A stretch of 64,000 bases of DNA from Heterostelium album PN500 (Eukaryota > Evosea > Eumycetozoa > Acytosteliales > Acytosteliaceae): the NCBI RefSeq assembly GCF_000004825.1, contig NW_008805073.1, positions 930,001-994,000 on the forward strand, read 5' to 3'. Position 1 is the stretch's first letter; each line of letters starts with the position of its first letter. Below, piece by piece: positions 11,701 through 23,100 of the stretch. A model generated the notes under the pieces. It was given only the letters and a program-made list of their open reading frames with translations, was not told where the DNA came from and searched no databases. Made by a program: the position numbers and the translations under genes.

Positions 11701-14700
11701 AAAAACGTTTATATTCAATTCAAAGAGATCTCTCAGCTCTAAAATATGAACAAGTTGCTCAAAATCTCACATGGATAATCAAAATGTGTTCAAACTCCTT
11801 ATTTCAACAGAAATTAGGAACCAAAGTGAACAATAATAAAGAAGAACTTTCTAAGATTCTGAAACAAATAATAGATATTGCCGAAAAATCATCCAGTTCT
11901 ATTAAAGAATCGTTAAAAACCGATAATCTTAAAATGTCTGATATCGATCACTATTATTCGATCAAAACACATTTGTCAACATTCATCAATCATTTCCAAC
12001 AAATAGATAACAAATTGATTGAATCATTGGAATCATATTTCGATTCATTCCGCCAAATTTCGAACAACATTGAGAGTTGGAAGAAAGGAGTTATCGAATT
12101 TAATACAGTATCACTTTTAATGTCCAAACTTAGCACTCTAGAAGGATGTCAAACTGAATTTTCTTCTTGTTCAAATTTGGGTCTAAAAATACCTACTCAT
12201 TCAAGTTTAATGGATCAATTGAAACTATGTTTGAAAGATCTTATAAATACATTTCAATTTGGTTTAGAAACACAAGCTTATCATAAATGTCGAAGCACAA
12301 TTCTACTTGTTATCAAATTAGTTGATCATGAACTTGTGGAAAGAAACGACTATGAGTTGTTGATTCAAAAAGTAGAAATTCACAAGAATGGGTTATTTGA
12401 TAAAGCAGAGCAATATTTGGATAGAAATGATCCAATGAATTATCAAGTGATTGCATCAGAAGTGAACTATTTGAATGATTTTTTCAAGCAAATTCCTAAG
12501 GTAAAATCCCAAAGTTTTTGTCATTTAATCCTTTCGCTTGGTCATAAACATATTGAAGAATTATCAAATAATTGGCAAACCAAAGATCTGAACTCTCTAA
12601 TTTCAATTTTAAAAGAATTTAAAAAATTCTCCACTAACTGCATACTTCTCAGAGAACATGCTAACACCAATATTGCAATGATTTTAGATCAATACATTGA
12701 AACAAATGGATTAGAAAAGTTTCAACTTTTGGGAAAAGAGCTTGAAAGTTCAGGTTCTTTAGGAAAAGAAATCATTTCTGAATTCAAACAATTCCAGTCA
12801 TATTCTATTTCAATGTGGAATTCAAGATCACCAAAATTAAATCTTGTATTTGAATACATCTTAAAGAATATGACAGGAGATGAAATTTCAATGGATATTT
12901 TGAAATCAAGTTATGATTCTTTCTCGATAAAACATCAGGAAATGGTTGATAAATTAAAGGTCAATAAATATCAAGATGTTCTCAAGGAAATTGTATCAAA
13001 CTCAAAGAAACTTTCTCTCAGAATTCCAAAGTATATGGATTTGGAAACATCAAGAGAGGATGTCATCAATTTATTGGCTCATATTTTCGCAATATGGACA
13101 ATTTCAAAATCAGGTGAATCATATGTCGCTCTCAAATTTGATCCAAATGTATTACTTCGTCCTCATCATTTTCAGGTATTGGCAATTATGAGACTTCTTG
13201 GAATTGACAAACATGTTTCTCTGATGAAAAAGACACCAACTTTAAATTTAATAGGTGTTATTCCTGATAGTATACCGTTAGACAATCATCTCATTGAAAT
13301 ATTGACTGGTGAAGGAAAATCAATCACACTTGCTGTTCTCAGTATTATACTTTCACTTCTTGGATTCAAAGTATCATGTGTTTCATACAGTGAATACCTT
13401 TCAAAACGAGACTTTTCTTCATTTGTAGATATCTTTGAACTCTTTGGAGTCACTGATATGATTACTTATTCAACATTTGGTGAACTTTGTGAATCTTTGA
13501 TCTCTGAAGGAGGTGATGTCAGAGCTCTTACAGATAACTTAATTCACAACTCTTTGGCCCCTGTCCATTCTCAAATATCACAAAGCTCAAGAATTCTTTT
13601 GATTGATGAAGTCGATCTATTCTTTGGTGATTCATTCTATGGTAAAACATATAATCCAGCAACTACCCTTCACTCTTCATCAATAGTTAAGCTATATGAA
13701 TATATTTGGAATAATAGAAAGAATATTAAATTTGCAACTCTTTCGAAACAAATTGAATACAAGAATGTTATTTCAGAATTCCCAGGATATGAAAAGCTTC
13801 TTTCTCTAAAGATATCAGAAATGGTAGAGGATGTCAACAACTATAAAAATACAGAATATGAAGTTGATAATGTTAATAAGAGAATTGGATATAGAAATCA
13901 TGATGGAATTTCATTTACACACGAACATGGATCGAAAACAGCATTTGCTTACATAGATGCTTTTGGTATTAACAAAGAAGATGATAAAACCGATAAAGAT
14001 GAGAAAACCAAAAAAGAGGAGATAGCAAAATTTGAAAATTTTAAGAGAAAAAATCTTAAAATAACAATAACATGTGGTGGTTGGTCATATGCAAACATTC
14101 CTTCTAAATTTGAAAGAATTCTTGGAGTAACTGGAACTTTGAAGACACTCACTCCAACTTTAATGAAAATAATCAAAGATGAATTCAAGATCAACAAATT
14201 TACATTCACACCTTCAATCTTTGATGAAACAAAACTCGATTTCAAAGAACATGATCATGTTTTTATAGAAAAAGATAAAGATCATTGGTATCTAAAGATT
14301 GCTGAAGATATCCTTGAGAAGACAAAGAAAGAAAGAGCTGTCATTGTTGTCTTTGAAGATGAAAAGACTTTGAACGATTTTGAAACCTCACATTATTTCG
14401 GTCAAGTTGAGAAGAGTTCGAAATTAGTTGAAAGTACAACAGACAGAGATACAGTGATCAAGAAAGCAACAACATCAAGACAAGTAACACTCATAACAAG
14501 ATCATTTGGTCGTGGTGTTGATTTCATTGTCAATGATGATAAAGTGATTGCTAATGGAGGTGTTCATGTCATTCAAACATTCCTTTCAGAAGAGATCACC
14601 GAAGAAATTCAAATCAAAGGAAGAACCGCTCGTCAAGGTCAGAAAGGATCATACAAGATGATTCTCCTCAAATCAGATCTTATCAAGATGGGAATGACAG

Positions 14701-14930
14701 AGAAATGGCTTGAAGATGAAAAAAAGAGAGATGGATTCTACAAGTCAATCGATGAGAAACGTCAAAAATTGTATTCTTCTAAATGTGAGAAACTCAAAAA
14801 GGTTGTCAATGGTGCCAAAGAACGTGATTCAGAATCGAACAAATATTTAAGTTTGCTTTCCAATTATAGTGAATCCAAGAAATCCGAAATATTAAAAATA
14901 TTGTTTGAATTTAATAATAAGAATAAATAA
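8763..14930 (+). CDS. GTPase-like/helical/SecA-like ATPase giant protein (copy D), start codon and GTPase motifs lost
   Basis: A 2,055-codon frame without stops. Homology to copy E puts the start at TTG 8763, where E has ATG, and a conserved intron at 8824-8880 (57 nt, GTAAAT...TTTTAG) that is in frame. The first in-frame ATG is at 9000. Residues ~60-300 match the GTPase-like domain of copy E, but the P-loop reads LLLGTGSVKT instead of GRTGAGKT and the DTPG motif is gone. Residues ~300-1450 are helical, Ser/Asn/Lys/Glu-rich. The motor has Walker A LTGEGKS (residues 1516-1520), Walker B LIDEVDLFFGD (DEVD from 1615), GVTGTLKT, FGRGVDFIVND (~1913) and IKGRTARQGQKG (~1951), the SecA DEAD order. 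It may be a recent pseudogene, or a motor translated from an internal ATG. The role is unknown; conserved motor residues suggest an ATP-driven translocase or unfoldase. Confidence 0.75.
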   Translation: MSHKRIHGSSKRFFKNNLVQGKLFTFWKFLFYLLILNILDLIKEGDYPCIVNFLQISKTLSIINGKDIHLLLGTGSVKTMITHYLCGENMITAASGIGEGKFVKKSKITIKKRKLILIHFIPGSTSGNEKISGKEVISYKITSNNELIITLDDQVPAIDLSIAIGVTKVIHSSKSVRPIIVLDKNTITSVGGSELGQILDYLPILIENIQGSFGSFSVLFTDFDSCKPEIENYNSIKDSFIQQIQIENQKNPNSNRATLLRFIFKGVENKIDNLNHGGQPEEGLYVKIVNPINTNAVQDILSMVHSRPPIENLSQVFKYNISTSSQTNIGNEIETLQDKINLEGGNYKLTAEYLDLIKSIAKYIDVNSLKVSYKDSLVIVIKHYNELCSDVKSYLIGALNPSGSLSIEQLDSHLSAIKLIYHLMKQRDSEEKTHFTNDIQSYDNVIQCLLQITIDCENSLNTIMSFSVLKDQIYKLCSLSDFNDVFTFVKSSAINSLSNRIQHLIDDANYEIRSHNWENSYNSCQSIRQSICIQEFIKIQIENEVQTLISSINKIIEISSEFINQILSSEGEISTQDLDSIPVHWKIIQTSSSFKPLRELINIEIKEVYYNPIVESIVTFTEIYNLSDVVDCTNYLRNISMLINMDANIKDRTFNSLLEKQKNIKIKIDSLKDEVYSSLNINSDQNKLECVFNNLSKIKELSQLDQYFSQPHGMKTYVEAIEEIIIFIEKVKKEISDSFTSNNHKLSNTLSQTIYCLVRQIEFGQNVSQEELKLIDCIENTKNLFKNLVSNICISFKSDDSTNGLWSTLSKQLEILGIFKHNQIFSSKLLITTFETKIVKYCCTLLEELEIYLSKNDYKSACGSLNQFQEAQTFNNIEPIVNNQYLLVKSTTMTSIYYFVLKMKSLIDDFKFKEFKTLKPQLNSLVDLEHYYPSINSKVQEINNQYRKYKDINFNIKNGYFSFLTEIDHPTMKILQEKSQKRLYSIQRDLSALKYEQVAQNLTWIIKMCSNSLFQQKLGTKVNNNKEELSKILKQIIDIAEKSSSSIKESLKTDNLKMSDIDHYYSIKTHLSTFINHFQQIDNKLIESLESYFDSFRQISNNIESWKKGVIEFNTVSLLMSKLSTLEGCQTEFSSCSNLGLKIPTHSSLMDQLKLCLKDLINTFQFGLETQAYHKCRSTILLVIKLVDHELVERNDYELLIQKVEIHKNGLFDKAEQYLDRNDPMNYQVIASEVNYLNDFFKQIPKVKSQSFCHLILSLGHKHIEELSNNWQTKDLNSLISILKEFKKFSTNCILLREHANTNIAMILDQYIETNGLEKFQLLGKELESSGSLGKEIISEFKQFQSYSISMWNSRSPKLNLVFEYILKNMTGDEISMDILKSSYDSFSIKHQEMVDKLKVNKYQDVLKEIVSNSKKLSLRIPKYMDLETSREDVINLLAHIFAIWTISKSGESYVALKFDPNVLLRPHHFQVLAIMRLLGIDKHVSLMKKTPTLNLIGVIPDSIPLDNHLIEILTGEGKSITLAVLSIILSLLGFKVSCVSYSEYLSKRDFSSFVDIFELFGVTDMITYSTFGELCESLISEGGDVRALTDNLIHNSLAPVHSQISQSSRILLIDEVDLFFGDSFYGKTYNPATTLHSSSIVKLYEYIWNNRKNIKFATLSKQIEYKNVISEFPGYEKLLSLKISEMVEDVNNYKNTEYEVDNVNKRIGYRNHDGISFTHEHGSKTAFAYIDAFGINKEDDKTDKDEKTKKEEIAKFENFKRKNLKITITCGGWSYANIPSKFERILGVTGTLKTLTPTLMKIIKDEFKINKFTFTPSIFDETKLDFKEHDHVFIEKDKDHWYLKIAEDILEKTKKERAVIVVFEDEKTLNDFETSHYFGQVEKSSKLVESTTDRDTVIKKATTSRQVTLITRSFGRGVDFIVNDDKVIANGGVHVIQTFLSEEITEEIQIKGRTARQGQKGSYKMILLKSDLIKMGMTEKWLEDEKKRDGFYKSIDEKRQKLYSSKCEKLKKVVNGAKERDSESNKYLSLLSNYSESKKSEILKILFEFNNKNK

Positions 14931-17183
14931 TTTTGTTTATATAAAGTTTGTTTACAGATTTATTTTATTATAATTATTAACATATTGTAAACAGACAGTA
15001 CTAGTTTCGTTTTGAATTAAAAGATATAGTAAAGTCAATAGAAAAGTTTATTCTTAGTCCTACAACAAGTCAACAAAGATAACCGAAATATCTTTGTTCT
15101 AGGTAAACATAACATTGGAGGCAATAACCTACGACCATATTAGAATGAAAGAAATCTTATAAACTGTGACTGCTCTTATTTTGATCTATTCAATACATTT
15201 CGAGATTGATGCAACCACCCTAGAGCACTATGGCACATTAACGACATACATCCATCAAGGATAGAGAGTCTGTCTTTCTAGTGGTCGGGCTGCTTAACCA
15301 GTGCGATGATGTCGGGTACCTGAATGTGTTATTGTCGATCTCGGAGATTGAAGCTGGTGGTTGCTATGATGTTATTATTGTTGTTGCTGTGAGACTCTTT
15401 GTACTGACATTGAAGTCACCAACAACAAGAATGTCAGAAGTCGGTTGTAAAGTGTTATTGACTTCTGAAGCTAGATGCTGAACGTCTGTGCTACTAGCTG
15501 TTTATGTGTTATTTGTTTATTATTAAGATTGATTATTGTTATCCTCTGCCAATCATAGATGAGTATGACACTTCGGTTAGAGTAACTGGATCGTTGACTG
15601 TCCAATCCGTTCAATTACTACCATGTCACTCTGTCTGTATTAGTGAAGAACAGCAGCTTTACATATACTTATCACGGCCTACTCAACCAGTTAGCTATCT
15701 CTGGTACGTTCGAACTACCCAGAGATATAATTCAATTGCAGTGCCAACTTCATGATCAATTCAACACACCTGGTTGTGAGACGTTAACTCCATAGATTCT
15801 ATATAAGGGCAATGTCATCTTTATGGTGATAAATAAACGAATTATTAAGATATTATTTAATGCAAACAATCAATACAATATAGTATATACACATTACTTA
15901 CAATCTACAATAAATATCCGAACCTTTAGATGCCCTGGCTAAATTTAAGTTGGACCAAATTCAAGTTTAGTATCTTCACTAATCATCCTCTGATAATTTT
16001 ATTTGTATTGTTAAATATATTTTAAATTTGAAAGCTATGTTGAAAGAAAAGAAAAGTTTGTAAATCTATTAAATGTTAAACATAAGGTTGATTGAACTCT
16101 AGGATTATAAAGATTTGTCAAGAAATTGTAATTAATTTTCCATTAATGAGTTATATGTTTAAAATAAATAATGAATATTACTGATATGACTTTACTAAAT
16201 GAAACTTAAGTGAGTATTTATAGATTTATTTTTAACAAATATTAAAATTATTAAAAAATTAAATTTAATTAATTTTTTTTTTTTTTCTTTTTTCAGGCAA
16301 AAATGATTTACATCAATCTTTGCAAAAAAATTGGGGGTGTGTTGTTTTTCACAAGCTATTTGTTTAAGTGTTTTTTTTTTAACAAAAAATTTTCGCTGTG
16401 AATTCAAATTACATACACATATTGATTTTAGATAATAAACAACAAGAAATAAATAATTAATAAATATAAAAATTGAATTTTAATAATAAAAGAGATGTTC
16501 TATTAACTATATAAGATAAAAAGATTTTTTTTTTTTTATTTTCAAAGAGATCTCTATGCCAAGTTCTTATATTTATTATTTTTTATTTTCTAAATTTTTT
16601 ATTCATTCAATAACTCAGTTTCTATGTTCTACAACTTAATAATTTTGATTAACTTGAGGTATCCTTTGAACCCCATAATAAATAAACAGCTATCATAGAC
16701 ATTATGTCTCTTTAAATTTGAAAATTTTTTTCTGAAACTAAATTTGCACTTTGTTTATTTTTGATCAAAAATCAGAATATTAATTAAGTGGTTTTTTTTT
16801 AAATTAAACAAAAGTTTTCTAAAGAAATATTCACTTCTTTTTTTTTTGGGGAGATCTTTATTATGACTCATTTTTTCATCATGGTGAAGGTTTCTCTGTG
16901 AAACAAAAAAAACAAATTAAACTTAAATTTACACTTTCTTTATTAAAATCAAAGGATTGTTATTATTTAAAATTTAAAGTTTAAAAATATTGAATTTAGA
17001 GTTGATTAGTTCAACAATTTTAATCACTAGTAAATTAGTTTTTAAATTTTATTTTTTTTTTATTTGTAATAATAGATTAAATTAATTTAAGTTAATTTTT
17101 TGTAAGTATTTGATTTTTAAATAAAGAGGTCCTCCTTTACAAAAATTAATAAATGTTTTTTTTTAAAAAACAAAAGTTAGAAT
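14931..17183. other. Gene-free stretch with a retroelement relic
   Basis: Bases 15240-15780 are less AT-rich and include an antisense coding remnant (listed separately). From 15800 to 17183 the DNA is AT-rich with many homopolymers and no coding signal. The last part is the presumed promoter of copy E. Confidence 0.55.
15281..15500 (-). mobile_element. Probable non-LTR retrotransposon endonuclease relic
   Basis: On the minus strand, roughly 15490 to 15370 reads HLASEVNN, then PTSDILVVGDFNVS. An ILVVGDFN motif preceded by such a helix is typical of the AP-type endonuclease (exonuclease/endonuclease/phosphatase fold) of LINE-like elements such as the dictyostelid TREs. Frames upstream and downstream are broken by stops, so only a dead fragment remains. 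The call rests on one motif and its context; an unrelated degenerate gene is possible. Confidence 0.45.
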
Positions 17184-20100
17184 ATGGGTTCAATTTCAAT
17201 CGAAGATAAAGAAATTGTTGGTGAATATAACACTGATCTTTTTTGTAATAACAACAATCTGGTTCCAGGTATTTATTTCTACAATTTTTTTAATATATCC
17301 AAAAAATAATATTTATTTTAATTTTTTATAATATTTAGATAAGAATGTAAATGATTTTTACAATGAGAGTATTGATATGTTGTTAAAAACCATTTCCAAA
17401 GCTATTGAAGCTTCTTACATTACAAATGATCAAATTATCAATTTGCTATTGGGAAGAACTGGTGCTGGAAAGACAACGATCACTCATTATCTCTGTGGAG
17501 AGAAAATGGTACTTAAAGATGTGGTTACGGTGGTCGATATTGAAGGTACCAAAGACACCATTGTCGAAAAGAAAATAGATGTTGAAGATCCCAATGTCAA
17601 AGGAGGTTCCATCTGCCATGAAAAGAAATCTGGAACCAAACTAATGTCCTGTAAATCCACTCATGATGGTGAGATCTTTGCTGATACTCCAGGAGAATTG
17701 GATGATCAAGGTCCTGCCGCTGATCTTGCTCATTCAATTGGTGTAACCAAAGGAATCCATTGTGCCAAAGGAGTCCGTCCAGTAATTGTACTTGACAAAG
17801 ATACAATTACATCAGTTAGAGGACCTGAGTTTGACCAAATTCTGGATTTCTCATCAAATCTAATTGAGAATATTCAAGATAGATTGAATTCATTTTCATT
17901 CTTATTCACTCATTTCGATTGTAGTAAACCAGAGGTTGAAAACTATGAATTAATCAAAACTAATATACTCAAACAAGCCAAATATGAAAAGGAGAAGGAT
18001 CCTAATAACAATAGAGTTAAACTTCTCAATTTCATTTACTTTGGTATCTCTGGTAAAATTGATTTGCTTAAGGTTGGTGCTCAAACTGAAGGTTCCTACG
18101 TTCACATTGTAAATCCACTCAATCCAGAGGCCATCCCTGACATTCTATCAATGATTAAGAGTCGTCAACCAATTGAGAATCCAAGTCAAGTATTCAAATA
18201 CAACATATCTAATGCTTCAAGTATATTCATTGATCATCAATGTGTATCTCTCCAATTCAAAATCAGTCAATCCATTGAGAGAGGAAACTATTCTCAAGCT
18301 GCTGAATGTTTGGATTTAATCAAACTGTTGGAAAACAGACTGGGTTTAAAATCATTAAAAGAATCTTACAAAGTATCACAAGAAGAAATAACCACACATT
18401 ACAACCAACTTTGTTCTGATGTCAAATTATATCTTGCTGATGTTCTGAAACCAGCCTGTTCTCTTTCAATGGAACAATTGGTCCCACGTTTATCATCAAT
18501 TAAATTCATTTATCATCTCATGAAACAAAGAGATTCAGAAGAGAAAACACATTTTACAAATAACAATGAATCATATGATCATGTCATTCAATGTCTCTTG
18601 CAAATTTCAAATGATTGTGAAAGTTCATTCAATACAATCATGTCTTTCTCTGTTCTCAAAGATCAAATCGATAAACTCTGTTCACTTTCAAAATTCAATG
18701 ATCTATTCACACCTGTCAAATCAAATGCAATACAATCATTGACAAAGAGAATAATATATCTAATTGATGATCATCAAATCAAATCAAAAACACTTTTCTT
18801 ATTTTTTTTGCAAAGTTCTAAAAATGAAGTTTTGTTTTTTCATGGCAAATATTAATATTCATACAGAATAATGTATCTATCGTCTCTCTCTCTCAGATAG
18901 AGCTATTTATTATTGTTTATGTGTTAACCAAATTGAATTAGATTATTTTTATTTTTTTTTTTGATGTTATATCATCTTATAAAATAAATTGTTGATTAAT
19001 ACGAGCACTCTGACCAGATGGATACAAAAGAACCAACAACTTATTTAAAAGTTGTTTTCCAGCTTCCTCGTTGCGGATTGTAATTATTGGGAATGAACAG
19101 GGTATCTCTTTCTTTGCAATTTCGATATCTGAGGGAGGGAATTGTTCATTATCGAGCAGTGTTTTCAATTTATCAAAAACACTTTCGATTATAGTCCATC
19201 GGTTGACACCCTCATCAAGATCTCGCTTGTTGCCATATGGGAAAATAAGTTGATATTTGGTAGATAGTAACTCATCACATTCATCGAGAATGTTAAACAA
19301 ATTATTGTTTGACCATTGAATGATAGAGTTGAATAGGGTCTTTGATTTAGAGAGCATAGATGAGTTTTGGAATGAAAGCCAATGATCAGGTGTTGAAATG
19401 ATGATTCCTTGATTAGTTTTGCAGTGTTTGAGATTGCTAAGTATTCTCTGAAATTGAATATCATTCAATTGAGAGACAATATCTCTTCTAAATGGATAGA
19501 CGTGAATGGGACGATTGAAAATAGATGATCCCATTGTCAAGAGCATGTCTTCAATCGATGTTTCCAAGAGCGATGGTAACACATTGATTCTGGCAATGCG
19601 ATCTTTCAATGCCAAACACATTATCGGAATGATCACCGATGTTTTGCCTTCACCCATTTGAAGTTGAATACAACGGTTGTTTTCCGTAGAGTTCAACAAT
19701 TCCATTGCTATTTCCACTTGAATATCATAGATCCAAATGTTTCTTTCCAATTCAAACAGTGCCCAATGAGGATGATCTGAAACACTCCACTTTCTTGTCC
19801 TTGGTTTGGCTTGTTGGATAATCAACATAATCAATGAAATCCTTATAGATATTAACAGGATTACATTGTTTCCAGAGTCCACATTTAATGAATGACGATA
19901 GTTTTGTCCAATTCGAATTGTATATTGATTCAATTTGACTCCATACCAATGTTTTGGCATCGTTGATCTCTTTGTACAATTGAGAAAGTGTTTCTTCAAT
20001 ATATTGTTGGTCTACCAATTCATAAGTTGGTGTTGATTCAATGTGTGAAATCAAATGGTCCTTTGACTTTTCCAATTCATCATAGAAAATAGAACCAATC

Positions 20101-23100
20101 TTTGTTGACTCTTCGTGATCGAGTAGCTGATCGAGTTGGTCAGAAATTGTATATTTCTCTTGTTTCTCTACGAGACATAATGCCAAATAATCTTCTATTT
20201 CGGGGTCATATCCTATTTTGAAAAGATTAGACAATCGTTCATCGATTTCAATTTGGAAATCATTATCCTTCCAATCGATCTTATCGTTTGACTTGCTGTA
20301 TCGAATGATTTTTGGTTTGATATTAAGAATTGATGAGAGTATTGGTGGTGTTTGTGAGTTTAGTGAATCTGGTTTGAATGATATCTTTTGTAACGATTTC
20401 AAGAATATGAATAGTCTGTAGTTTCTTTGCCAACTCTTGAATTCTTCTTGATATTTAATAAACTGTGTTGGTAGTTCACTAACTTCAAGTTTAGGAACTT
20501 TAATCAATTCATATTCTTGAAAGAGTGAATTCCAGGCAGGATCACTCGAGATCTGTTTGTGTGTAATGTGGGGGCTTGTGTGGATAACAGCTTCTGGAAA
20601 TGGTATCATTTTGAATTGTTCTTCATTTGTTGAATCTGGAATTGAGAGATAGATGATGTGGTCAAATAAAGAATGATTGGAGCTAGGTTTCAGAGCAATT
20701 AAGTTTTGGAATGTAAGAAAAAGAATTAACTTTGAGAAAGGTTGTTGTTTCAATCTAATACTCTTTGCCAAATTAAGAAGTGACATGTAGAAAGACGAGA
20801 TTGTGATAGCTGGAAAATCCATAACATTTCTATCAGGTATTCTAAATAATCGAGCATCGAATATTCCCAATATTTCCGAAGTAAAATTGTCAGAGGTGAA
20901 AATGAAAGATTTAGTTGATCTTTGTTGAGTGTTGGGTTGGACATTATCTTTGCAACTCTGGTTGTATAGTTTAGAATATCTGAAGGTGGTTTGGGAATGA
21001 TATTGGTCTCAATAGGCTTGTTATAATCAACTTTTAAACTAGAATATTTTGCATTTGAGGAGAGTACTCTCTGATTTCTCCAACAACTGGCAGCATTAAT
21101 TGAATTTTCTTGTTGAAAAGTTGTGACTGTTTGTGTCAGTGGTTCTGATTGTTGTTTGGATTTATCACTAACTTCATAGAGAAATTGACATTCTTGATTG
21201 TGAGAGATGACACTGCTGACCAACATATTAATAAAGTCATGACAAACAAATCCCGGGATCAATGGATATTTATATTCAACTTCTTGGAATGCATTGTGTT
21301 CTTTAGTTGAAAATAATTTTCGGGTTGGTGAGATTGATTGTATTCTTTTGAGGATAGCGATAGACTGAGTGGTGAACAATCGATTGGTTTGGAATCTTTG
21401 AAGCAATGTAACAGCCATATCGAAACCAGTTTGACCGAGGAATGGATCTGGCATGGTTGAAGATGTCATCAAGTGGAGATATGCAAGGTAAAGATTGGAT
21501 GTGATCTCTTGGGGAGTCAACACTTTTATATTATCATCTATTTTATATCGGAAATATGATGGAGTATCCAGACTGTTAACATCAGCTTGACAAACTTGAT
21601 AATCTTTGAAATCCATATCACCTTGTTCAACTGATAATATTGAATGTGGTGTCAAAACAATCTTTTCTTTGGTATGGTTATTCTCCAACAGCAAATAGTT
21701 TGATAATCCAACCATTGTTCCCATGTATTGATTATCACAAATCGTAAATGAGCGTGAATAAGTGATTGTTCCTTCTTTGGCATCTTCTATGATTTCAAAC
21801 AACAGATCTTTGTGTTGAACGAGTTGTATTATAATTTTTGAATGTGTTTTCCAAACAAGAATATTCTCTGGTGAATCAATTTTGAAAACGGTATGGAGAT
21901 GAGATTCCAGTTGACCATCCATTGTTGTCTTTAAATTCACCAATTCGTTGGTTGTATTGAATTGAACAATGATACCATCAATATTTCCACTGAACTTTGG
22001 TTCAAATTTATCAAAGAATTTGTTGATTTGTTTTGGTCTGAACTCTATGCTGTCATCATACTTCTTCCACAGAGTATACTCTTTGGTCAATGATTTTGGC
22101 AAGTCTTTCAACAATTCACTTGGAATTAAATCAAAAGTGTCGCCACCATCTTGTATTTCTTTGACTTGTAAATGACCATTGGGTGTCAATTGTAATTCAT
22201 AATTCCTATCTTTAATCTTTATCACACTGTCATGTTAAATTAAATATTATTATTAACAAAATTAACTAATTTAAAAGTTCATTAAAATTACTTACTATCT
22301 AGATTTCATAAACTTAACTGAAAATTTTGTGTTGGCAAATAACATGATAAAATCAGGTTTAGATGAGATATTGTTTGGAAGTTGGTGACTTGACGATCCA
22401 TTAAAAATGATATTTCCATTGTTGATATTCAATTGAATTGCATCATTGATATCATATTGACAATACCAAAGGTGTGAATCTTTCAGTTGTTTCCATTCCA
22501 TAAATGCATTCGGTTCATTGAAACAAGGTTCATTCATCATGATATAGTTGGAAAGTACTGTTGGTGATTTAGAAATGATCGATTGTATCGCTGGAATCAT
22601 CTTGAATGTAATGACACTACATCTATGCAACAAACTGATATTAATAATGGAATTAGGAAATTCAATATTCTTAAACTTTTCAAAAAGAATATAGTTTGAT
22701 TTAAGATGAAAATAGAAATCGTTGTGACCCAATTCATCTTGATCCTCTCCAATTGTGAGTGATTCCATTGATAGAATTAGCGCCATTGAAGTGAAAACCA
22801 GTTGTGTGTCTTGAATCTGAGAATTAGAGTCAAGACTATTGTTATCTTTGTAGAGGAGTCTCATCCATTCTTTGGCTTTGGTACGACACTCATATATCAA
22901 GCGTTTGACATCTATATTAAGTACAAGCAAGTTAGAATCAATTAACCATGACGATAACAATGAGAGAAGTTGAACAAAGAAAACCAATGAATATTGATCT
23001 TCAGAGGATAGTGATGTAATTCTTTCTTTGATGACCTCAAGCAGAGTCTGAACGAATTGTACATCTTCGAAAACACCTTTTGAAAATCGACCTTGTTCAC

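Noticed and set aside
17597-17806. Antisense frame in the GTPase domain of copy E
   Set aside because: Shadow frame; the sense strand carries the conserved GTPase motifs.
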